Shown here: one piece after another, positions 1 through 7,599 of the stretch
Layout: every line of letters begins with the position of its first letter
Position numbering within the stretch: position 1 is the first letter of the stretch
Source of the DNA: an uncultured Marinomonas sp.
GTDB taxonomy: Bacteria; Pseudomonadota; Gammaproteobacteria; Pseudomonadales; Marinomonadaceae
NCBI GenBank assembly: GCA_947493575.1
Contig: CANLRQ010000014.1
Span: forward strand, 23,090-87,089
Length of the DNA: 64,000 nt
Direction of reading: 5' to 3'
Program-made: the position numbers and the translations under genes
Notes under the pieces: generated by a model
Databases searched by the model: none
Seen by the model: the letters and a program-made list of their open reading frames with translations, nothing else
Told to the model about the DNA's origin: nothing

Positions 1-1750
1 CGCCTAAACCATTGTATTTTTGAGTCAATGAAAGTTCATCCAAACCTAAAGAAGCCTGTAAAACCACGTCTCCAAGCATTGCATTAGCGTCAACAGACCT
101 AACATCATTAAGCCCATCGCTTCCATCACTACTTCCAATACGCAATGAACCTGAATATCCATCCCCATTTGAAACAACAATCTGTTGCAATCTATTGCCT
201 GTTGTAGCAACAGAGTTCAGCCAGCTTGACTCTTCAACACGTATGTTTAATTTTTGAATAGCCGATGCCAGTACTGTCTCGGTAGGTTCTGCCGCTATAA
301 AAAAGTCCCCACCTTGGGCGCCCTTTCCAACATTATCAAACACAATTTGAGTTTGAGTATAGCCATCATCAAAGAGCACTTTTTTATTCGATGCATAAAT
401 CGCATTTCCTATGGACTCTTCTTCTGATACAAGATAATTCACAAACGCTAACGTTTCTTCTCCTTCGTAATTTAGGAGAATTTCTGTTCCCGTATACACA
501 ACATTGTCATTGGGGTTAAGCTTTTTAAATCCCCCTCCTAAAGTAGCACTTAAACTTTCGATACCTTGCTTCTGCAAAGAGTAGTTTAATGCACTGACAA
601 AATCTGCGTATGTTTTAGGAGCAACACCTTCGTCTTCGATCTTTATAATGTTATCGCCCAATTGAAGAGCAACTCCAGTATAGCTATTATTCTGTAATTC
701 TGTGCCCATGTTGGCGACACTTTCTAAGTCAAGTATTTCAATGCTGATTGCCTGGAAACCCGAAAAATCTTTAGGAGAGCTTACACCATCAAAATAGGCA
801 GAGAAATTCACATTTTCATTACTGTCATGAAATGCAATTGTCGCTAAATGAGAAGGCGTTTGAATGTTACGTATATCAAAATGCGTACTGGACCCTATTG
901 ATGCAAACTGTTTAACACCTAACATATTGCTAGCATCAACACGCTCTAAAGCAAGCGACGACACTGCGGCATTTGTTTGCTCTGCTTCCGCTTGAAACTG
1001 CACATTTTCAATATTTTTGGCTGTTATTTTTATCGCTTCACTTTGTGTACCAAACACTTGCACTGACAATGTATCATCACCAAACTTTCCATCCAACGTG
1101 TCGGATGCCTGCATACTCATAACATCATTAAAAACGGTGGCTAAAAAGCCATCGTCTACGTTTGACCCTACTAAATGATCATCACCAACAGTGAGTTTAT
1201 AAAATGAGGACGTGACATTCTCATCAAGGCGCGTTTTTTGGTTGTATACAGATTCGAGAGTGGCATCAACGTTAGTAGTGACCGCTCTAAGTTCCGTAAA
1301 AGATTCCTGACCAGAAGAATTATTCATAGCATAGTGGGTTGCAATATCCACTTTATTATCAAGGCGTTGTTTCGCTTTACCAAAAGTAGAATCGCTTACA
1401 GCAACAGATGACAGTGCTTGAATGCCTTCTAAAGCAGCAGCCCCTCTTGAACTTCCCGCATTTATCTTTTCTAAAATAAAAGACTCACCCAGAGCTAAAG
1501 TAGCAATATCGACACTATCACCCAGTAGGTTACGCACAAAGCTCGATGCATAATCAACATCACTTAATATTAGAGGGTAAAGTGATGTGTATTCAGGTGA
1601 AGCGACCCAATTTTCCACCATGCTCTCAAGAGACTCGCCCCTTGCCAAATTGCCTTTAAACCCATCAAGCAATACTGAAGAAGGGGCGGCATCAAACAAA
1701 CCAACAATCGCTTGCATTAATGTTTTTTCAGTAACTGATAAAGAATCCAT
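1..1750 (-). CDS. RTX/S-layer-like surface protein, partial
   Basis: The reading frame opens at ATG 1750 with a good ribosome site (AAGGACG) and stays open to the window edge, so the C-terminus is missing. The product starts MDSLSVTEKTLMQ and closely follows the next gene's product along its length: a DUF4214-like helical N-terminus with VGLFDAAPSS, then a TFGKAKQ segment, a glycine/aspartate-rich turn near residue 190, and long beta-rich stretches such as TLQASLGL in the paralogue. There is no N-terminal signal peptide, as expected for type I secretion. It is probably a secreted, calcium-binding surface or S-layer protein. The tandem arrangement suggests gene duplication. The family is well supported; the exact role is inferred. 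Confidence 0.8.
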   Translation of the reverse strand, partial: MDSLSVTEKTLMQAIVGLFDAAPSSVLLDGFKGNLARGESLESMVENWVASPEYTSLYPLILSDVDYASSFVRNLLGDSVDIATLALGESFILEKINAGSSRGAAALEGIQALSSVAVSDSTFGKAKQRLDNKVDIATHYAMNNSSGQESFTELRAVTTNVDATLESVYNQKTRLDENVTSSFYKLTVGDDHLVGSNVDDGFLATVFNDVMSMQASDTLDGKFGDDTLSVQVFGTQSEAIKITAKNIENVQFQAEAEQTNAAVSSLALERVDASNMLGVKQFASIGSSTHFDIRNIQTPSHLATIAFHDSNENVNFSAYFDGVSSPKDFSGFQAISIEILDLESVANMGTELQNNSYTGVALQLGDNIIKIEDEGVAPKTYADFVSALNYSLQKQGIESLSATLGGGFKKLNPNDNVVYTGTEILLNYEGEETLAFVNYLVSEEESIGNAIYASNKKVLFDDGYTQTQIVFDNVGKGAQGGDFFIAAEPTETVLASAIQKLNIRVEESSWLNSVATTGNRLQQIVVSNGDGYSGSLRIGSSDGSDGLNDVRSVDANAMLGDVVLQASLGLDELSLTQKYNGLG

Positions 1751-1836
1751 AATTCGTCCTTAATAAAACCAGATTAGATTATGTTTATGTTTATTAAAAG
1801 CTTATAAAACGTCTCATATAAGCTTTTAATAAATAT

Positions 1837-1867
1837 AAAAAAACCCCTGCCTCAAAAGAAGCAGGGG
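1837..1867 (-). terminator. Rho-independent terminator of the surface-protein gene
   Basis: Read on the minus strand, CCCCTGCTTC pairs with GAGGCAGGGG around a UUUU loop (10 bp, one G-U pair), followed by seven U residues. It lies 50 bases past the stop codon of the 1322-residue surface protein and before the start of its paralogue. This suggests separate transcription of the two, or attenuated readthrough. Confidence 0.9.
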
Positions 1868-1916
1868 CTTTTTAGTTCAGAATACATTTTCCTATAAGGA
1901 AAAGTAATCTTAATGA

Positions 1917-4900
1917 TTAAGCAAAGTTACCAACAACGAATGCTGCATCTTCACCTAGATCAATTGTTCCGATAAGTTCCGCAGTTGCGAAGTCATCTTC
2001 AGTTGAACCAGTTTGAGCTGCATCACTTGACGTTAGGTAGAATGCTTTGTATTCACCGTCGTTCGCTTCGTTGTGAACAAGCACAACGTAGTCACGTGAA
2101 TCACCAACTTCAGCAGTATTAACCGCATCAAGGCTAGCTTCAGTAATACTACCGTAGTTAGACGCTGTCGCAGTGTCATTCAACGCTGTTAAAAGATTCG
2201 CTGCAGTCAATGCAGAGAATGTTTGAGCAGACGTTGCACCCGTACCCGCAGTGAAGTCAAGAACTGTTACAGAGTTAGACTCAGCTTCATTGTTTGTATT
2301 TAACGTTGTTGCTACACGAGTTTGAGAAACAGTACTTGTACTACCAGTAGCGAACGCTTTAGTAGTCAAATATGCAGTGAAGTCAAGAACGTCTGCACCA
2401 GTACCAGTAACAGCGAAGTTAAAGATATCAACAGAGCCTTGATTCAGACCAGTAAATACAACTTTTTCATTACTTTCTGCATGCGTAGACAATACAAGAA
2501 CGTCATCACCAGAACCAACATTAATTGTGTTGTCATTTGCATTCTGGTTAGAGTTAGTACCAGTATTTACCGTAGATTTAACTGCTGTAATCAAATCGAT
2601 ATTTTTACCGTTTGTTGCAGTTTGTGTAATAGTTAAATCATTAACAGCACCAGCGTTAGCAACTGTGTAGTTAGCAACCGATAAGTTTGCAGCTACATCT
2701 GCTTCCAACGCATCACCAGTCAAAGCACCAGCAGTATTATTTGTGTAAAGGTATGTATTACCATCAACTGTAAACGTTACTGCTTCACCAACTGCAACAG
2801 TTAAACCACTAATAGATAGAGTTTGAACTTCTGCTACTTCAGTTACAGCAGCTACAGTTTCTGCTATTACAGGTGTATCTGCACCACCACCAATAGTCGC
2901 AGTACCAGCAGCAACAGTAATATCAGCAACAGCACCAGTAGCTACTGGGAATGTTACAGTTACTACACCAGCAGCTACAGTTGCAGTTACAGCTGTAGTA
3001 GAAGCCGGAGCTGTTAATATTTGAGAATTGATAGCCGCTTGAACTTTGGCTGCTGTTTGAGCTGCAGTATCTGCCGCAAGAACGTTAATATTAGCAATAC
3101 CACCAACAGTGATAGTACCGTCAGCAGTAATAGAGCCATCAGTAAAAGTAATTGTCTGAACTTCTGCTACACCAACAACACCAGCAGTAGTTTCAGCCGC
3201 ACCAGTAGCAAAAGCAGCAATAGTTGCAGGAGCAAAAACAGAAGTGCCATTAAAGCCTACACCTTGACCAGTGATAGCAGACAATTCAGTCGCAAGATCA
3301 GGCGCTGCCACATTTGCAGAGTTAGAGTTAGACTTGAACGCTTCCCAAGAATCTTGTACAGCAGCGAAAGTAGACGCCGTTGTAGCAGGTAAAGTACCTT
3401 GAGTAATAGAAACATTTAAATCATTAGCTTGATATAGACCATCAACTAAAGACTTAACCAATACAGAATGGTTAGGGCCGTCTTCAACCGTGATCAATTT
3501 GCTCAAAGTTGCATCGTTTTCGATTGCCAATTTGATTGCTTGAACGATGTCAGAGCTATCACCAACGTTGTTACTTACAGCAATATCAACAGTAGACTCA
3601 AAACCGTTATCGTTTTTAGCCGCTGCTGCATTTGTAACACCTGCATTTGTTACAGCAGAACCAGCAGAGAAAGTAACTGTTAGTTTTGCGTTGTACAAGA
3701 AATGTTTAGCGCCAGCGCCTTGACCAAGAATATCGTTTTGAGTGCTAGTACCGTTGAATAACCAAGTTGCTTTATCACCAGAGTTATCTGTGTAAACAGT
3801 ATCGTTACCAGTACCAGTAGTGATAGTTACTTCACCGTCACCTAGTTTCTTAACAGTATCGTTACCTTCACCAGTAGAGATAGTGATGTTGTTAAGAGCC
3901 GCTTGGTCTTCGTCCCAGTTAGTTGTTAAATTCGCAGTACCGTTCTTAACTTCGAACTCAACAGTGTCGTTACCAGCACCCGTTTCAACAGTTAATACTA
4001 GATCTTCGTAAGCAACAGCTTCTTCAGAGATGTCTAATTCTAGAACATCGTCAGCAGCGCCTGTTTTGTAAGAGAAAGTAACGTTGTCGTTAGCTGCACC
4101 TGTTTGAGTGTCATCTAGATCATCGTACTTAGCAATTAGAGTTTCAGAACCTAGACCTAAAGACGCTTGAAGAGTCAATTTGCCAGACATTGCAGAAGCG
4201 TCAACTGTCTGTACGTCAACTAAACCAGCAGTACCACCGTTAGCGCCAATACGTAGATCACCAGCAGCAGCAGTAGAAGCAGAGTTTACGATAACAACTT
4301 TTTCTAGATCGTTGTTAGTAGTAGTAACTGTTTTCAACCAGCTAGTGTCTTCAACTGTTACGTTGAACTGTTGGATGCCTTTAGAACCAGAGGCAGTTCC
4401 TTGAGACATGTTACCAGCGATGAAGTCACCACCTTGTGATGATTGACCAACGTTATCAAAGATAACATTAGTTTGAGTCAATGCAGTGGTAGTAGATGGA
4501 GCAACATCATTGATTGCAGTGTGAACGTTAGTGTCTTTTGGTACGGTACCTGCTGCGATCCAACCAATACCAGACAATGCTTCAGCACCAGTGTTCGTTA
4601 GAACAATTTGAGAACCTGCATATTGTTGACCGTTATCAGCGTTGAATTTTTTGAATTCTTCACCAACAGTTGCTGTAATAGTTGTAAAACCTTGCGCTGC
4701 AAGAGAAGCGTTTAAGCCAGCAACTAGATCAGCGTAGGTAGTAGTTACAGGTGCATCACCTTTGATTTCTACTGTTTGGCCAGCAATTGTTAACTGAACA
4801 CCAACATATGGGTTGTTTGTCAGTTTGTTACCTGTTGCAGCAGCTGCTTCAAGATCTAAGATCTCTAGGAACAATTTAGAACCCGCAGTTGTGCCATCTG

Positions 4901-5885
4901 GAGCAGTAATGTTGTCGAAGTACACTTCATAATCAACATCACCTTGGTCGCCATCACGGAAACCAATAGTTGTTTCGTGAGACTTAGTTTGAACGTCTTC
5001 AATAATCAAGTCAGCACGAGAGCTGTTAGACCAGAAAGCAGTAGTGCCATTCATGAACTCAGCATCAATTTGCGCATCAGCAACTTCGTTACCGTTTCCG
5101 TTATCATCATTCGCATTAGCTTGAGCTTGGAAGAAAGCATTTTCAACACTTTCAGTTTTCAGCGTGATCGCATTTGTATTCGAGTTACCGATTTCAGCGA
5201 TAAGCGTGTCATTACCACCTTTACCATCGATAGAATCACCAGACTGAGCTTTGTTTTTGTTATCAAAGATTTCAGCCATGAAAATATCACTACCAGCAGA
5301 ACCAGTTAGAGTATCTTCATTTACTGTCAACTCTTGAGTTACAGATTTTAGACCTGCATCGATAAGAATTTTCTTATTAGATAGAGATTCAGCTGTTGCG
5401 TCGATACCAGTCACTACTGCTTGTAGGTCTGCGAAAGAAGCACCAGTGATGTCTTTGCTTGTTGCATAATAAGTTGCAGCTTCAACTTTGTTTGCAAATG
5501 TTTGTTTAGCTGTGCCAAAAGTAGCATCAGCCGCGTCAACTGCAGACAAGGCACGGATTGCAACAAGCGCTGCTTCACCTTGAGATGCACCGCCATTAAT
5601 TTGAGCAGCAACGAAATCTTTACCAGCAGTTAATGTTGCTGCAGCAGTATCAGAACCTAAAAGGTTTTTTACAAACTTATCAGCAAACTCATCTGTAGTA
5701 AGGAAAGTTGGGTAGATGCTTTGGAACGGTGCAGAAGCAGTCCAGTTGCTAACCATAGAATCTACAGTTGCACCTGAATCCATACCAGCTACAAAGCCAG
5801 TTAGTAATTCAGAAGACGGCGCTGCGTCAAAAAGACCTACTAAAGATGTGATTAGGTCCGTACGTTGTTCTAGCGTAATAGCCAT
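1917..5885 (-). CDS. RTX/S-layer-like surface protein, 1322 aa
   Basis: Very acidic, Ala/Thr/Asn/Asp-rich protein in which I see no cysteine. Residues 1-175 form a DUF4214-like helical domain. RTX-like turns follow (LTGSAGSDIF, GKGGNDTL, TGAGNDTVEF, TGEGNDTV, TGTGNDTVYT, VGSGDDVLVL), with adhesin-like beta-strand repeats between (AEVQT, TITVGG, DTAAQ). The C-terminus ends in small and hydrophobic residues (VVGNFA), typical of an uncleaved type I secretion signal. No type I transporter is in the window. Size and composition match bacterial S-layer and giant RTX surface proteins. The ATG at 5885 has a GAGGAG-like site. A 600-base leader with two CRP-like palindromes lies upstream and a strong terminator downstream. 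An S-layer role is an inference. Confidence 0.85.
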   Translation of the reverse strand: MAITLEQRTDLITSLVGLFDAAPSSELLTGFVAGMDSGATVDSMVSNWTASAPFQSIYPTFLTTDEFADKFVKNLLGSDTAAATLTAGKDFVAAQINGGASQGEAALVAIRALSAVDAADATFGTAKQTFANKVEAATYYATSKDITGASFADLQAVVTGIDATAESLSNKKILIDAGLKSVTQELTVNEDTLTGSAGSDIFMAEIFDNKNKAQSGDSIDGKGGNDTLIAEIGNSNTNAITLKTESVENAFFQAQANANDDNGNGNEVADAQIDAEFMNGTTAFWSNSSRADLIIEDVQTKSHETTIGFRDGDQGDVDYEVYFDNITAPDGTTAGSKLFLEILDLEAAAATGNKLTNNPYVGVQLTIAGQTVEIKGDAPVTTTYADLVAGLNASLAAQGFTTITATVGEEFKKFNADNGQQYAGSQIVLTNTGAEALSGIGWIAAGTVPKDTNVHTAINDVAPSTTTALTQTNVIFDNVGQSSQGGDFIAGNMSQGTASGSKGIQQFNVTVEDTSWLKTVTTTNNDLEKVVIVNSASTAAAGDLRIGANGGTAGLVDVQTVDASAMSGKLTLQASLGLGSETLIAKYDDLDDTQTGAANDNVTFSYKTGAADDVLELDISEEAVAYEDLVLTVETGAGNDTVEFEVKNGTANLTTNWDEDQAALNNITISTGEGNDTVKKLGDGEVTITTGTGNDTVYTDNSGDKATWLFNGTSTQNDILGQGAGAKHFLYNAKLTVTFSAGSAVTNAGVTNAAAAKNDNGFESTVDIAVSNNVGDSSDIVQAIKLAIENDATLSKLITVEDGPNHSVLVKSLVDGLYQANDLNVSITQGTLPATTASTFAAVQDSWEAFKSNSNSANVAAPDLATELSAITGQGVGFNGTSVFAPATIAAFATGAAETTAGVVGVAEVQTITFTDGSITADGTITVGGIANINVLAADTAAQTAAKVQAAINSQILTAPASTTAVTATVAAGVVTVTFPVATGAVADITVAAGTATIGGGADTPVIAETVAAVTEVAEVQTLSISGLTVAVGEAVTFTVDGNTYLYTNNTAGALTGDALEADVAANLSVANYTVANAGAVNDLTITQTATNGKNIDLITAVKSTVNTGTNSNQNANDNTINVGSGDDVLVLSTHAESNEKVVFTGLNQGSVDIFNFAVTGTGADVLDFTAYLTTKAFATGSTSTVSQTRVATTLNTNNEAESNSVTVLDFTAGTGATSAQTFSALTAANLLTALNDTATASNYGSITEASLDAVNTAEVGDSRDYVVLVHNEANDGEYKAFYLTSSDAAQTGSTEDDFATAELIGTIDLGEDAAFVVGNFA

Positions 5886-6037
5886 TTATAAAACTCCTCG
5901 ATCAAGGTTGGTTATCAATTTTTGTCATCATCCTCATGATAAAGACAAAGAATTAATGGTTTTACTCAGTTACTGTATTGCAACTGCCGTATTAATACTT
6001 CATGTCAAAAAGAATATCACCACTCGGTGGTAATCTA

Positions 6038-6053
6038 TGTGATTCTAATCACT
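6038..6053. promoter_or_regulatory. CRP-like operator TGTGA-N6-TCACT
   Basis: TGTGATTCTAATCACT contains the perfect palindrome GTGATT-N2-AATCAC. It differs from the site upstream of the FecR-domain gene (16150) only in the central two bases and shares the TT that follows. It is centred about 160 bases upstream of the surface-protein start codon. Confidence 0.6.
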
Positions 6054-6184
6054 TGTTATGCTTTATGAAGAAATTCACTCTACATTCTAGTAAATTAGTA
6101 TCCCGTTTTCTTATGACGCTTTGGTGACATAACTAAATATCACCCTAGGCTTCGCAAAGGATAGTTTAGTAAAGCATTTTGTTA

Positions 6185-6200
6185 TGTGATGAGCATCACA
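6185..6200. promoter_or_regulatory. CRP-like operator TGTGA-N6-TCACA
   Basis: TGTGATGAGCATCACA is an exact match to the CRP half-sites TGTGA and TCACA with a six-base spacer. It is the second site in the upstream region of the surface-protein gene, suggesting cooperative or layered control by a Crp/Fnr-family protein. Confidence 0.65.
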
Positions 6201-6489
6201 CAAAACGACTTAACTCAACTTTCCATTGCTTTTGCTCATTTACCTAGTTGCATTGCTGTAATACGTAGTAACACAAACAGAATACAAGCGGGTGTAAGAT
6301 TGTCATAAAATCCTTAAGCAATGCAATAATTAGCTTAAGATACGGTAAAAAAAGCATAAATAAATGAATCTATTCGCTCTTTTTACTTACAGAACAACCA
6401 GAAATTTATAATCAGTCGCTTCATTAACGACAAAATCGACTGAATCTTTAATAGAAATATTGCATTCGACATACTCTCTCAACCCTGAG

Positions 6490-7599
6490 TTAAATATATC
6501 GACGAATCCAACGTAATGGCGCTGTCAAACGCCAACTAAGGGTATTTCTCAGGAGCGCTAATTGATGCTCAGTCTCAGCTAATTCATTCTGCGTCTTTTG
6601 CAGCAATTCGTTGTCAGCAAAATGTTGCTCTTCTTGCTCTGCATTAAGCTGTATTAGGGCATCTTTTTCCGCCACTAATGAAATATTCTTCTCCCTAAGA
6701 GGAGTAATCTCTTGATTTTGTTGATTAAGCTGAGACTTTAACTCATTTAAGTGTTTTTCCGCCTGCAATAAAGCATGGTTATTAATATCAACTTGATGTT
6801 TCTCTACAAAGTCAGCCAGCTCTGAGCGACATACTAGGTGATAGGCTTCTGCTGCTTTCACTTGTAATCCAAGGGTGTAACTGCGATAACGATTAAGCCC
6901 TTGAATTTGCTCAGCATAGGATTGCTGAATATTTTGAGATTCAAAACAGCGCATGGCTCTGGCTTTTTTGGTAACACTGTCACTGATGTCGATAAAGCAA
7001 TTGGGGATAAGTGGCACACCCACCTCATACATTGCGACGGCATCAACACACTCTAATTGAGCCATCAATGACAAGCCTACCTGAGACGCTGCACGGTGAT
7101 CACGATGCATTTCCCAAATAGATGGAATGATCAACAGATCAGGTTGATAGTCACCCAGTTCTGTAAGAATAACATTTAGCAGCGCCTCATCTTGCATCAA
7201 CCCACCGTCTTCACGAGCTAAGAAAGTAGGCTTAGGATAGCCTAAAGAGTGAGACGCTTGAACAGATTCTCGTTTTCGTACATTTGCCGCTGCTGATTCA
7301 GGCAATCCACCTAAACCATCCGTCAAGACGAAAATTCTTACATTAACTTGAGCCGCAACCAACTGAGATACGGCTGCGCCACAACCAAACACTTCATCAT
7401 CGGGATGAGGTGCCAATACAAGGACACGAGAAACATCAAGCGCCCCCTTTACACGTTCTTCTTTTGTAGAGTTTTCTATTAGGCTAATTTGCGCATCGCC
7501 GTCGTTAACCGATTTACTTATTGCGTCTTTATGGGCAATAATTGCAGTAGTTAACAAGGTATAACTATTATAAGGTGTAAAAAACTTTTCTAAATTCAT
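6490..7599 (-). CDS. PIG-L/LmbE-family deacetylase with coiled-coil tail
   Basis: Residues 57-240 form a PIG-L (LmbE-like) zinc-dependent amide-hydrolase domain with APHPDDE at 63-69 and the second metal motif MHRDH at 164-168. These enzymes remove acetyl groups from N-acetylated amino sugars. Residues about 265-345 are a charged coiled coil, and the end reads NTLSWRLTAPLRW, a basic aromatic tail common on surface-polysaccharide enzymes. Its ATG overlaps the stop of the upstream ABC gene by four bases (ATGA), so translation is coupled to the exporter. A likely role is deacetylating the glycan exported by that system. The substrate is unknown. Family assignment is firm. Confidence 0.88.
   Translation of the reverse strand: MNLEKFFTPYNSYTLLTTAIIAHKDAISKSVNDGDAQISLIENSTKEERVKGALDVSRVLVLAPHPDDEVFGCGAAVSQLVAAQVNVRIFVLTDGLGGLPESAAANVRKRESVQASHSLGYPKPTFLAREDGGLMQDEALLNVILTELGDYQPDLLIIPSIWEMHRDHRAASQVGLSLMAQLECVDAVAMYEVGVPLIPNCFIDISDSVTKKARAMRCFESQNIQQSYAEQIQGLNRYRSYTLGLQVKAAEAYHLVCRSELADFVEKHQVDINNHALLQAEKHLNELKSQLNQQNQEITPLREKNISLVAEKDALIQLNAEQEEQHFADNELLQKTQNELAETEHQLALLRNTLSWRLTAPLRWIRRYI

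Larger units (their letters stand above)
5886..6489 (-). promoter_or_regulatory. Long upstream region of the surface-protein gene
   Basis: No gene is visible here. The segment separates the deacetylase gene from the surface-protein gene on the same strand and is AT-rich. It holds two CRP-like palindromes (6038-6053 and 6185-6200), 153 and 300 bases upstream of the surface-protein start codon. A small ACCAC/GTGGT hairpin lies near 6020. This is presumably the promoter and leader of the surface-protein gene; I did not fix a -10/-35 pair. Confidence 0.6.

Noticed and set aside
2322..5309. Several plus-strand open frames opposite the surface-protein gene
   Set aside because: They have biased Ser/Cys/Asn composition typical of the antisense of an Ala/Thr/Asp-rich gene, lack ribosome sites, and the minus-strand frame is clearly coding.
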